64,000 bases of DNA from Burkholderiales bacterium (GCA_027487815.1 JAIYCW010000072.1:1-64000); one strand, 5' to 3'; positions 1 to 7,476 are shown, counted from the stretch's first letter. Program-made: numbers and translations. The notes: a model not told the origin generated them from the letters alone.

Positions 1-249
1 CTCGGCGTGCAATTCAAGATATCGCTCGATAAACGTATTGCTGGGGCGCAGGCGGTGGGCGCTCACAAAACCTCGATGCTGCAGGATGTTGAGGCTGGGC
101 GGGCTCTGGAGCTTGAGGCCCTGGTGGGCGCGGTGGTGGAGCTTGGCCGCATCACCGACACACCCACGCCAACGATCAGTGCGATTTATGGGGCTGCGAA
201 GCTGCTAGCTTTTAAGTTGCAAAAGAGTGGTGGCAAGCTCGCACTTTAA
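1..249 (+). CDS. panE: 2-dehydropantoate 2-reductase, C-terminal part (cut by window edge)
   Basis: This is the last 82 codons of a ketopantoate reductase, the NADPH-dependent enzyme that makes pantoate for pantothenate and coenzyme A synthesis. The frame is open from base 1, so the true start lies outside the window. The visible part carries the C-terminal helical signature of the ApbA/PanE family: a KRIAGA stretch, then AHKTSMLQD, EAGR and a GAVVELGR helix, the last two followed by PTPTI. The AHKTSM segment belongs to the substrate-binding domain. The stop overlaps the next gene by 23 bp, which suggests co-transcription. The family call is firm; nothing can be said about the missing Rossmann domain. 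Confidence 0.85.
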   Translation, partial: LGVQFKISLDKRIAGAQAVGAHKTSMLQDVEAGRALELEALVGAVVELGRITDTPTPTISAIYGAAKLLAFKLQKSGGKLAL

Positions 250-1003
250 GCCGTTGGTTCGGGCGCGGCAAGCTCAAGCGCTACGCTCATTTTTTGACAT
301 TCAGTTGGCGTTTGCCAGGCGTATGGCCGTGCTGCGTTCTGAGCCGCTGCGCGATGCCCTGTTTCGCTACACCAATCTTCACCGAAGATTTGGCTTTGGT
401 GTACCTGGCCCGGTGCCGCAGGATCCGCGATGGATTGCGTTTGTCGATCAACTCACCTCCTTTGAGGATCCTGCCGCGCAGTTAGAGGTGGTTGTTTATT
501 GGTATGGTGCCACTGGAGAAGAAGCAGCTCCCGCCCCGGCGACTATGTTTGGATGTTTTAACTTTACCGGCCCTGATGAAACGGGCGCGGCACGCATTCA
601 TTTTGTGAATCGTGAGCATGATCCGCTCACCGGGCCGCTTGCGCGATCGAAGTTGCCAATCCGATTATCTGAATTGCGGGCCTTGATTCCCGCTTTGCTT
701 GCAGCTTACCCAACCACCACTCATATCCTCGGACGCTCCTGGCTTTTTCATCGGGAGGCTTATCGCCGGTTATACCCCCCGGCGTATACCTCCCACGTGG
801 AGCCATTGCCTGAGCCTGTGTCATTGGTGGGCAGTTCAAGTTGGGGCCAATACCTCACGCATTCGGGTGCGAATGAATTGGCTTGCCAACAGTTTCTGGA
901 TAATCTGCCGCAATTGCAGGCCCATGATCCGCTCGGCGTGTTTGGTTACCGGCCCATTCAGGTGCGCGCACCTATTGCCACATTTCTGAAGTTTTATCGG
1001 TGA
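227..1003 (+). CDS. Conserved-looking hypothetical protein
   Basis: A 258-residue soluble protein with no signal peptide or membrane segment. I do not recognise the family. It starts at a GTG inside the 3' end of panE (23-bp overlap, same strand), so it is probably translated from the same message. The sequence is rich in aromatic and proline residues (YWYG, FNFTG, YPPAY) and looks like a folded globular domain. Its end is 2 bp from the convergent gene at 1005. The exact start is uncertain, since the next in-frame ATG is about 30 codons in. Coding status is supported by length, codon pattern and the tight packing with neighbours. Confidence 0.6.
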   Translation: MVASSHFKPLVRARQAQALRSFFDIQLAFARRMAVLRSEPLRDALFRYTNLHRRFGFGVPGPVPQDPRWIAFVDQLTSFEDPAAQLEVVVYWYGATGEEAAPAPATMFGCFNFTGPDETGAARIHFVNREHDPLTGPLARSKLPIRLSELRALIPALLAAYPTTTHILGRSWLFHREAYRRLYPPAYTSHVEPLPEPVSLVGSSSWGQYLTHSGANELACQQFLDNLPQLQAHDPLGVFGYRPIQVRAPIATFLKFYR

Positions 1004-1004
1004 A

Positions 1005-2090
1005 TTACATTGCTTTGGCGAGCATCGCCGAACAGTGCTCAAATGAATAGCCCTCCGTCCAGGCATCGGGGACCATGTTTACACGGATGGATTCCTTCAA
1101 GCGCATGAAGGTGGCGCGGTCGCTCATCCGGCAGGCCAAGAAAGCATAGCTGTTCGGAATCCACAGGCTATTGGGGAAGCGTTTCATGAGCTCATCAAAA
1201 CCGGATCGGACCCGGGGCCACTGAATACCGGCTTGCCTGAATGCAACGTCTGGTTCATTGAAGGACCTGCTGTAGGCCCACGCCAAGCGGGCATAAATGG
1301 CATCCTTGGAGTTTGGCAATGGATGCTTAAGCGACCACTGCATAAACAGGTTGATTTGCTCATTGCTGCCGTACCACTGTGGCGAGAAAAGCTGGAGCAC
1401 GCTGAAATAGGGCTGGGGGTTGTGCGGAAATTTTCGGATCGACTCAGTCAGCACATCGTGCAGTTGATCCGGGGCCACTTTTCCGTCCGACCAGCTCAAA
1501 AGCTTGAGTCGATACCAAATCGGGAAGTCGCGAGACGTTGCGGGTGCACTATCGAGGACCTTACGAGTTTCCTTCAAATGATAGTCAAAGCGCTCAAACC
1601 CCGCCTTTGAGACCGTGTTGGAGTGACCCGTGCCGCGTGCTTTCCACGCGCTTGCGTTATGCCAAGCGGCCTTTATCAAGGGCGGGATCGGATGGTTGGG
1701 CCAAGCTTTGTAAAGCGCCTCGATTTCCTTGGGGTAGGCATCCCAAGTGTTAACCATACTGAAATAGCCTAATACGCCAGAGTCAAATCTAACCACATGT
1801 GGCATGCCATCACGCATGAGGTTGGTGGGTAAGCTCCACTTACGCCATTTCGCTTCAAATCCAGGCATCTGGCTGGGGTCTTTGAACAACGCTCCCAAGG
1901 CAGAAAACACATGCCATTCAAAGGCGCTGTCTGCACCGGGGCCTTCAACGGTTGCCGGTGGATCGTTCACCGTATCCAGTCGTTTGGATTGCAAAAGCTT
2001 GAGCTCCTCAGAAGTCGGCGCGTAGATCTGCGCAGAGCTGGTGGCACAAGTCGCGGAAAGTACAAGAGCAAGCAGAGTGGCGCGAATCAT
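1005..2090 (-). CDS. Exported protein resembling DUF4034 (TPR-like) family
   Basis: A 361-residue protein starting at the ATG that opens a clear signal peptide (MIRATLLALVLSATCATSSAQ). A longer 5' extension to 2165 is possible but would bury the signal, so I reject it. The mature part is helical. It has a conserved-looking core with AAWHNASAWKARGTG followed by repeated helix pairs, the pattern of DUF4034/TPR-like proteins whose function is unknown. It is likely periplasmic. It is transcribed alone, convergent with the gene ending at 1003. The DUF4034 assignment is from memory of the motif and is tentative; export is much more certain. Confidence 0.55.
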   Translation of the reverse strand: MIRATLLALVLSATCATSSAQIYAPTSEELKLLQSKRLDTVNDPPATVEGPGADSAFEWHVFSALGALFKDPSQMPGFEAKWRKWSLPTNLMRDGMPHVVRFDSGVLGYFSMVNTWDAYPKEIEALYKAWPNHPIPPLIKAAWHNASAWKARGTGHSNTVSKAGFERFDYHLKETRKVLDSAPATSRDFPIWYRLKLLSWSDGKVAPDQLHDVLTESIRKFPHNPQPYFSVLQLFSPQWYGSNEQINLFMQWSLKHPLPNSKDAIYARLAWAYSRSFNEPDVAFRQAGIQWPRVRSGFDELMKRFPNSLWIPNSYAFLACRMSDRATFMRLKESIRVNMVPDAWTEGYSFEHCSAMLAKAM

Positions 2091-2267
2091 CGGGTGTCGG
2101 CTTCGGGAGGGTGATTTGATACGAGGAGATGTTGAAGCGCACCCAATGCTCTGAGGTGGCCACACTGCCAGAAGGCCAGATCAGGAGCGCGAGCGGAGAA
2201 GCAAAATCAGGAAAACGCCACGGGCTCTGCCATTTGGCAGAGGCTAAAGAGCTTCCAAAGAATCCCG

Positions 2268-2293
2268 AAAAAAGGGCCATCCGAAGATGGCCC
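2268..2293 (-). terminator. Rho-independent terminator of small exported gene, copy 1
   Basis: On the minus strand an 8-bp perfect stem (GGGCCATC / GATGGCCC) with a TTCG tetraloop is followed by six T residues, about 80 bp past the stop of the gene at 2373. Similar hairpins follow copies 2 and 3 of the same gene family, so the terminator is part of the repeated unit. Confidence 0.85.
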
Positions 2294-2372
2294 AAACGCA
2301 CTGTTGGTTGCCAAGGGCCCCAACCTGAGTGCGTTCGCAGGTTAAAGCCTAGTGTTTCAATCGCCTCGTAAC

Positions 2373-2630
2373 TTAGGCGCGTGGCAGGCTCAGCAAGCCG
2401 CCGGCGTCTTTGATCATCGCTTTGATGGTGGCGCGGTCAGCGGTGCTCGCGACCGGCTTGTCATAAAGGCCACGCTCGTCAAAGCGAAACTCAAACGCGC
2501 TGGATGCGCTAATGGTTGGTGCGTCAGTTTGTGTGCCGTCAAATTGATAGAGCTCGCCTTGCGCGGCTTGAGCGGAAACTGCGCCAAGGGTGATGGTTGC
2601 GGCAATAAGGGCTTTGGTGAATGTGTTCAT
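2373..2630 (-). CDS. Small exported protein, repeated family, copy 1
   Basis: An 85-residue protein with a signal peptide ending AQA, leaving a mature peptide of about 62 residues that contains FDERGLYD and a C-terminal KAMIKDAGGLL helix. No known family is recognised. Two closely similar paralogues lie at 5157 and 25308 on the same strand; this is the most divergent of the three in the middle of the mature part. The start is set by a GGAG ribosome site 6-7 bases before ATG. The gene has its own terminator and an upstream leader of about 120 bp that is conserved between copies. It is divergent from the glycosyltransferase gene at 2821. Function unknown; it is presumably secreted to the periplasm. 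Confidence 0.75.
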   Translation of the reverse strand: MNTFTKALIAATITLGAVSAQAAQGELYQFDGTQTDAPTISASSAFEFRFDERGLYDKPVASTADRATIKAMIKDAGGLLSLPRA

Positions 2631-2775
2631 GGTTAACTCCAGTGCGATAAGTGATTAAAGGTTAGGGACTTCTTGCTTCAGCTCACGTTTCACTTCAGAG
2701 GTGTGTTGCGTGAGTCGATGGAGTGAATTCTGAAGGCCTCAGATCGCGCAGGCATCTCAGCAGGGCTCTGATGGG

Positions 2776-2814
2776 GATCAAGGAGATATCGAATAGGTCA
2801 CAAGTCGGTATGCT
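2776..2814 (+). promoter_or_regulatory. Direct-repeat operator GATCAA-N14-GGTCAC with downstream -10
   Basis: GATCAA begins at 2776 and GGTCAC at 2796, exactly 20 bp apart, followed 13 bp after the second box start by TATGCT (2809-2814). The same two boxes with the same 20-bp spacing occur at 5557, 19272 and 25708, and the TAxxCT element recurs at the same distance at 19305. No good -35 hexamer is present, which fits an activator-dependent promoter. From this -10 the transcript would start at or next to the ATG at 2821. Confidence 0.5.
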
Positions 2815-2820
2815 GCGAAG

Positions 2821-4092
2821 ATGCCTATTCGCTACTTCTTGATCACCGTTGGCAGCACGGGTGACATTCACCCCTTTATGTATCTCGCCAGGCAGCTCAT
2901 TGCGCAAGGGCGCGAGGTCACATTCATTTCGAATACTGTCCATCAAGTGCTGGTTGAAGGCGCAGGCCTGCGATTTATCGGGATGGGGAGTGAAGAGGAG
3001 TTTCAGCAATTGGTGGCCGACCCGGATATCTGGGATCCCCGAAAATGCTGCGCAATGATGTTTGCCAGCTATGGTCAACATATTGAGCAAATTCGCGCAG
3101 CGATTCGGCAAGCTCGGGGGTCGGATGCGGAGAGCAAGATAGGGGTGATCGCGCATGCGTTTGCTCTGCCTGCCGTAGCGTTGTCTCGCGCGGCCGGTGA
3201 GATCGATGCGATTGGAGCTGCCTATCTTGCGCCTTGCAGTGTTCGCTCGATTCATGATCCTTTGATGATTGGCCAGATTCCAGTGCCGCGCTGGGTGCCC
3301 TTGGGATGGCGGCGGGCCTTGTGGGGCTTTTTGGAGCGGGGCTGGATTGATCCGGTGCCGCTTGCGCATATCAATCGCGCGCGAAGTGACGCGGGATTGC
3401 CCCAAGCGCAATCATTTTTGGGTCACCTTGCACAAGTGCCCGACCTTTCACTTTTTCTGTTTCCCGCCTGGTTTGCCGCCCCAGTGCCCGACTGGCCGCA
3501 GCCCATGATGATGCTCGACTTCCCGCTTTTCGAAGCCCAATCCGAAGCCCCATTCGATGCAGAGCTGAGCCTTTTTTTGGAGGCTGGTGATAAGCCGATA
3601 GTGTTTACGCCGGGCACAGCGAATGTACATGCCGCGCGATTCTTTGCAGCGGCAGTTCAGGCCTGCGCGCGCTTGGGCAAGCGAGCGATATTATTAACCA
3701 AGGAGCGTGCGCAATGCCCGGCCGAGTTGCCCGCGTATGTGTTGTGGCAGCCCTATGTGCCGCTTGCGAGTCTATTGCCACGGGCAGCAGCGCTAGTGCA
3801 TCACGGCGGCATTGGCACCACCGCTGAGGCCTTGCGCGCGGGCATACCGCAAGTGATCACGCCCTTTGGTTGGGATCAGTTTGATAACGGCGCTCGGGTG
3901 CGATCGCTCGGAGTGGGCGAGGTGCGCAATTCGCGCATGCTGCGTGCAGGCGGGCTGGCTCGAAGCTTGAAGCGCCTCGTGGATTCGCCTGAGGTCAGCC
4001 AGCGATGCCGCGAAGTGTCTCAACATTTTCAGCGCGTGCAAGATTCATCGGCTTGGATCACGCAGATAGAGGCTCAGCTCGGGTTGAGTTGA
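2821..4092 (+). CDS. GT1-family glycosyltransferase (UDP-glucuronosyl/MGT-like)
   Basis: A 423-residue cytosolic enzyme of the GT-B fold, expected to move a sugar from a nucleotide-sugar donor to a lipid or small-molecule acceptor. The N-terminal domain opens with GSTGDIHPF, the glycine-rich acceptor-side loop of this family. The C-terminal donor site is clear: LVHHGGIGTTAEALRAGIPQ then PFGWDQFDN at about residues 325-360, matching the family's H-G-G and D-Q motifs. The start ATG at 2821 lies about 7 bp after a possible -10 box, so the message may be leaderless. Only the short divergent leader of the small exported gene precedes it. Donor and acceptor cannot be told from sequence. Confidence 0.85.
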   Translation: MPIRYFLITVGSTGDIHPFMYLARQLIAQGREVTFISNTVHQVLVEGAGLRFIGMGSEEEFQQLVADPDIWDPRKCCAMMFASYGQHIEQIRAAIRQARGSDAESKIGVIAHAFALPAVALSRAAGEIDAIGAAYLAPCSVRSIHDPLMIGQIPVPRWVPLGWRRALWGFLERGWIDPVPLAHINRARSDAGLPQAQSFLGHLAQVPDLSLFLFPAWFAAPVPDWPQPMMMLDFPLFEAQSEAPFDAELSLFLEAGDKPIVFTPGTANVHAARFFAAAVQACARLGKRAILLTKERAQCPAELPAYVLWQPYVPLASLLPRAAALVHHGGIGTTAEALRAGIPQVITPFGWDQFDNGARVRSLGVGEVRNSRMLRAGGLARSLKRLVDSPEVSQRCREVSQHFQRVQDSSAWITQIEAQLGLS

Positions 4093-4169
4093 GAGGCGAT
4101 CTCGCCCACTGGACGATTGGCCACTGAGCCTGCACTATGGAGGGCACTATCCTGTTGGAAAGATTGCTC

Positions 4170-4994
4170 ATGAAACTTGGCTACACCATCATCTATGTGC
4201 CCAACGTGGCAGCTTCACTGCAATTTTTCGAGCAAGCGTTTGGGTTGAAGCGCCAGTTCTTGCATGAGGGCGGCGATTATGGCGAACTCGCCACCGGGCA
4301 CACAACGCTCGCGTTTGCCTCACATACTTTGGGCCAAAGCAATTTGCCCGAGGGCTATATCGCAGCGAGTGAATCGGGCCGGCCCCTGGGCGTTGAGATT
4401 GCGCTGGTTACCGACGATGTTGCGCAGGCTCACGCAAAAGCGCTTGCCGCTGGGGCACGCGAACTCAAAGCCCCACAAAGCAAACCCTGGGGCCAAGTGG
4501 TGTCGTATCTGCGGTGCCCGGACGGTTGCCTGGTGGAGCTTTGCACGCCTGTGCCCGGAGCCGATGACCTGCAAACCCTGCGCGCGCTCAACAAACGCTT
4601 CATCCACAACTTCGTCACCAACGATGTGGCCTCGCACGATGCCATTCTGCATCCGCAGTTTCGCAATATGACCTCGCTTGGCGCGCATATGTCGCGTGAG
4701 ACGTATTTGAAGTATTGGGCCACTGGGTTTGATAACGACGTGATCATCTATTGGGACATGCGTGATGAGCGCATCACCTTGCATGGCGACACCGCACTGA
4801 TATCGGCCACCAATCGCTGGGAGCGCGTGCAGGATGGCGCAACCACGGTTGGCATGACGAGCTACACCGACACTTACGTGCGTACCGATGGGCAGTGGCT
4901 TTGTGTGCTTGCGCAGCTTTTGCCGGTGGCCGCTCAGCACTATCCAGCAGACGACACGATTGTGGTGAAGTATTTGCGCGGCCAGCTGCAATAG
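4170..4994 (+). CDS. Fusion of VOC/glyoxalase domain and SnoaL/NTF2-like domain
   Basis: A 274-residue protein starting at the ATG at 4170, which has a GGAAAG ribosome site at good spacing. Residues 1-125 form a vicinal-oxygen-chelate domain: the start KLGYTIIYVPNVAASLQFFEQAFG, the LGVEIALVTDD strand and the C-terminal PDGCLVELCTP strand are typical. Residues 135-270 look like a SnoaL/DUF4440-type cone-shaped fold (ALNKRFIHNFVTND, then TSYTDTYVRTDGQWLCV). Both domains normally occur alone. The gene stands by itself 45 bp after the glycosyltransferase. The substrate is unknown; antibiotic or small-molecule binding or isomerisation are possible roles. Confidence 0.8.
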   Translation: MKLGYTIIYVPNVAASLQFFEQAFGLKRQFLHEGGDYGELATGHTTLAFASHTLGQSNLPEGYIAASESGRPLGVEIALVTDDVAQAHAKALAAGARELKAPQSKPWGQVVSYLRCPDGCLVELCTPVPGADDLQTLRALNKRFIHNFVTNDVASHDAILHPQFRNMTSLGAHMSRETYLKYWATGFDNDVIIYWDMRDERITLHGDTALISATNRWERVQDGATTVGMTSYTDTYVRTDGQWLCVLAQLLPVAAQHYPADDTIVVKYLRGQLQ

Positions 4995-5107
4995 TAGGGC
5001 CTGCCATGCATGGAGTGGCGCCGGTGGGGGAAAAGGAAGACTGTGTTTCCCGCGCGACGGGCAACATGGGCCCCTATCTTTGAGTGATTTCTGTTTGTGC
5101 GCTTGAA

Positions 5108-5138
5108 ATGAAAAGGGCCATCTTTTGGATGGCCCTTT
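5108..5138 (-). terminator. Rho-independent terminator of small exported gene, copy 2
   Basis: A hairpin with arms AAAGGGCCATC and GATGGCCCTTT around a TTTG-type loop, followed on the minus strand by TTTTCATTTC, 20 bp beyond the stop at 5157. Its U-rich ends on both strands mean it could also act for the plus-strand gene ending at 4994. Confidence 0.8.
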
Positions 5139-5156
5139 AGCGCGTGGTTGAGGAGC

Positions 5157-5411
5157 TTAGGCGCGTGGAATGCTCAGCAAACCGCCGGCATCTTTGATCA
5201 TGGCTTTCACAGTAGCGCGGGTCACGGTGCTTGCCACAGGTGTGTCATACAGGCCGCGCTCGTCGAACTTGAAAGTCAGGTTCGGATTGCTTGCAGTGAT
5301 AGTCACTGCGGGGCCGTCATTGAATTGATACTGCTCGCCTTGAGCGGCTTGAGCTGAGACTGCGCCGAGGGTGATGGTTGCAGCGATAAGGGCTTTGCTA
5401 AATGTGTTCAT
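5157..5411 (-). CDS. Small exported protein, repeated family, copy 2
   Basis: An 84-residue paralogue of the proteins at 2373 and 25308. It has the same signal peptide (MNTFSKALIAATITLGAVSA) and C-terminal TRATVKAMIKDAGGLL segment, and differs from copy 3 by only a few residues. Upstream it shares about 370 bp with copy 3, ending at the core site that borders the HEPN-type gene. Downstream it has its own terminator. The role is unknown. The close similarity of copies 2 and 3, including non-coding parts, points to duplication of a whole unit of about 680 bp. Confidence 0.75.
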   Translation of the reverse strand: MNTFSKALIAATITLGAVSAQAAQGEQYQFNDGPAVTITASNPNLTFKFDERGLYDTPVASTVTRATVKAMIKDAGGLLSIPRA

Positions 5412-5785
5412 GATTGATTCCAGTGCGATAAATGATTAAGGATTAAGAACTACTTGCTTCAACTCACGTTTCACTTCAGAGGTGTCTTGCGTGAGTCGAT
5501 GGAGTGAATTCTGAAGGCCTTAAATCACTGGTGCGTCACGTTGGGGATCGAGTGGTGATCAAGAAGATCACGGTTTGATCACAGACTGGCTGGCACTGGC
5601 AGGTTTCTTGCTTTTCCCGTTGTTCAACGGGTTTATGCAAGCTCGTGACCAATATACTGGCTCGATATTGGATGAGCTATGCCAAATGGGAGATTGATTT
5701 GAAGGGAAAGTGTCGGCTAGAGTGTGGAGGAGTAGACCAGTTTATTGATCTTGAGCGCCCATAAACTTGGGCGCTGTGATTAAAC
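5412..5785. repeat. Conserved upstream region (copy 2) ending in attI-like core
   Basis: This stretch aligns along its length with 25563-25938. It includes the small-gene leader, the direct-repeat operator, an AGTTTATTGATC block and a perfect 7-bp hairpin (GCGCCCA 5755-5761 / TGGGCGC 5768-5774). Similarity stops abruptly just after the hairpin at ATTAAAC (5779-5785), which fits the integron core GTTRRRY except for the first base. The unrelated gene at 5829 follows. No other gene is seen here. I read it as a possible cassette landing site, but no integrase lies nearby, so this is inference. Confidence 0.5.
5555..5582 (+). promoter_or_regulatory. Direct-repeat operator, copy 2 (three GATCAM boxes)
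   Basis: GATCAA (5557), GATCAC (5566) and GATCAC (5577) lie in one orientation. The outer pair keeps the 20-bp spacing seen at 2776, 19272 and 25708. In addition GTGATC-AAGAA-GATCAC (5555-5571) is a perfect 6-bp inverted repeat. The -10-like element found in the 2776 and 19272 copies is not evident here. Confidence 0.45.
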
Positions 5786-5828
5786 AGATTTTACATAGGA
5801 ACGTCTTCTCTCACCGGACCACAACATC

Positions 5829-7172
5829 ATGCCACTGTCCGACCAGTTCACAGCTGCCACCCAGAAGGCTCTTTTGGAGTTGTATCCTATATTTTCCTCC
5901 CTTGTACCCCAGGACTATCGGCGTGTTGTTAGACCGACCGCTCCCGGAACGCATTCAATCTCGATTGAGCCATATCGAGGCTCGTCATCGTGGATGGCTT
6001 TCATCCGTGTGCTTGAGACTTCATCGGTAGTCGGCGAGTTACAGACGGTCATCAAGTACTCACAGCCCGAGCTTTCCTACCATCTTGTTCTTCCAGGCCA
6101 AGCTATGAGCCTAGCGGACTGCAAAGCGCTGTTGGTCACTTGGTGCTCAGCGCTAGAAGTAGACCCGACGGCACAGCAATCGCTGCCGAAGGCTATTGAT
6201 TCTCTGCTGGCGGATTTGGGTAGGCTACTTGACGAAAAGACCCTTACTCATCGTGCGATAACTTCTTTAGTTGGTGTAAAGCTCTCTGGAGTCGACGTCC
6301 CAATACATGTTGATCGAGGCGTTACCCTTCGTCCCTTGTCTGAGAATGAAGTTGTGGAGCTTGGGGCGCAAGACATTGCGTTTGGCCAGCCGCATGACCT
6401 GCTATCCCACTCTGTTTCTTGCTGTATCGACTATCAGAGCCAATGTGGGTTCACCTTGGAAGCGACGTCTCCTCAGGCTCTGGTAGTTTCGGACTTCATT
6501 CAAGAAGCATGGAATAGATCAGCTAACATTCTTCGAGCACTGCACGTGCTGAAGCGAGGTCGTGCCGGAGTCTTCCTTACGCAAACTGAATTCACACCTA
6601 AGCTATTGCCGTTTCTAGGTGGCGGCTCAAGTTGGCCGTTGAACCGACCAACATTCGCCTCGCTCGAACTCTTGTCGACAGAGGTCAGGGAGTTCCTTGA
6701 CTTAGAACGTGCACTCTTGGACGCAACACGGCAAGAACTGCGCATCGCTGCCGACAGACTCGTCGATGCTGAGAATCGCCTCTCCCCGGTTGATGCACTT
6801 TTGGATGCGGTTATAGGCCTTGAAGTAGTCTTGAATCCCATGGACTCATCGGAACTTGCCTTTCGAGTTGCACTCAACTATGCCTTCTTGGCTCTTCCTG
6901 AGCATCGGCGCGAGAGATATGACAGGGTTCGGCTCATACAAAGGACTCGGAATCGGGTCGTTCACGGGGGGCTGAATCTGCAATCAGCAGACGCCGCGAC
7001 GATTGATGAGCATGCAAGCCTTGCCAAAGCATGCCTTCGAGACGTTCTGAAGTCGTTTCTACTTGATGACAGCCTCAAGGGAAACAAGAAATTTGATGCG
7101 GACTTCTGGCTAGACCGAGTGATTCCCGTGGTTGTTGGAGAGGACAAGCTCGTGCTGCCCAACACGAACTGA
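5829..7172 (+). CDS. HEPN-motif protein, candidate anti-phage RNase, cassette-borne
   Basis: A 447-residue soluble protein. The C-terminal helical part carries RNRVVH (R374-x4-H379), the R-x4-6-H signature of HEPN ribonucleases, preceded by a helix DALLDAVIGLEVVLNP, as in Apea-like HEPN domains. The N-terminal 300 residues are not recognised. The family precedent is single-gene HEPN defence proteins such as ApeA, which cut host tRNA on infection; activity here is inferred. Codon use is less GC-biased than in neighbours. The gene sits alone between the attI-like core at 5779 and a GCCTAAC attC-type half-site 1 bp after its stop, so it looks like an integron cassette. Confidence 0.6.
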   Translation: MPLSDQFTAATQKALLELYPIFSSLVPQDYRRVVRPTAPGTHSISIEPYRGSSSWMAFIRVLETSSVVGELQTVIKYSQPELSYHLVLPGQAMSLADCKALLVTWCSALEVDPTAQQSLPKAIDSLLADLGRLLDEKTLTHRAITSLVGVKLSGVDVPIHVDRGVTLRPLSENEVVELGAQDIAFGQPHDLLSHSVSCCIDYQSQCGFTLEATSPQALVVSDFIQEAWNRSANILRALHVLKRGRAGVFLTQTEFTPKLLPFLGGGSSWPLNRPTFASLELLSTEVREFLDLERALLDATRQELRIAADRLVDAENRLSPVDALLDAVIGLEVVLNPMDSSELAFRVALNYAFLALPEHRRERYDRVRLIQRTRNRVVHGGLNLQSADAATIDEHASLAKACLRDVLKSFLLDDSLKGNKKFDADFWLDRVIPVVVGEDKLVLPNTN

Positions 7173-7173
7173 G

Positions 7174-7378
7174 GCCTAACCCCTTGTATATGGACTCCCC
7201 CCAAACACGCAAGACCTGACCGATATGTTTGGCCTTACGGAGACGCTTGCAGTCGTATATCCGGCATCTGGAGTGAGCCAGTTCTGATGGCTCGTGCCGT
7301 CATGGAATCCGCCACCCTAGTGCCAGTCGCTGCAAGCGGCTGCAGATGAGCCGGAAGAGTTATCGGCATCGAAGGGGT
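7174..7378. mobile_element. Solo IS1111-type end inside an attC half-site
   Basis: GCCTAAC (7174-7180), an attC R''-type sequence, is followed by ATGGACTCCCCCC (7190-7202) and about 175 bp of non-coding sequence. The whole block 7171-7378 is about 96% identical to 27471-27678, which is the downstream end of the IS1111-type element there. Identity stops at 7379, so the transposase gene and the other end are gone. In IS1111-group elements this end encodes the bridge RNA, so part of a bridge RNA gene may persist without its transposase. The far junction runs straight into a truncated toxin gene, consistent with a deletion. Confidence 0.8.
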
Positions 7379-7383
7379 AGTTC

Positions 7384-7476
7384 GTGGAAAACTCTGATTA
7401 TTACGTTCTTAAAACCATCATTCCAAGTCGTAAAGCAATCCGGGATTATCTAAATGACGACAAAGATCAAAGCTAA
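7384..7476 (+). pseudogene. C-terminal remnant of a toxin gene
   Basis: A 30-codon frame opening at GTG 7384 directly behind an in-frame stop at the IS junction. It ends 23 bp inside the antitoxin gene, the overlap expected of a toxin-antitoxin operon. The residues (YYVLKTIIPSRKAIRDYL) look like the end of a small toxin, but I cannot name the family. The 5' part was probably lost in the deletion that also removed the IS transposase. Confidence 0.45.
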
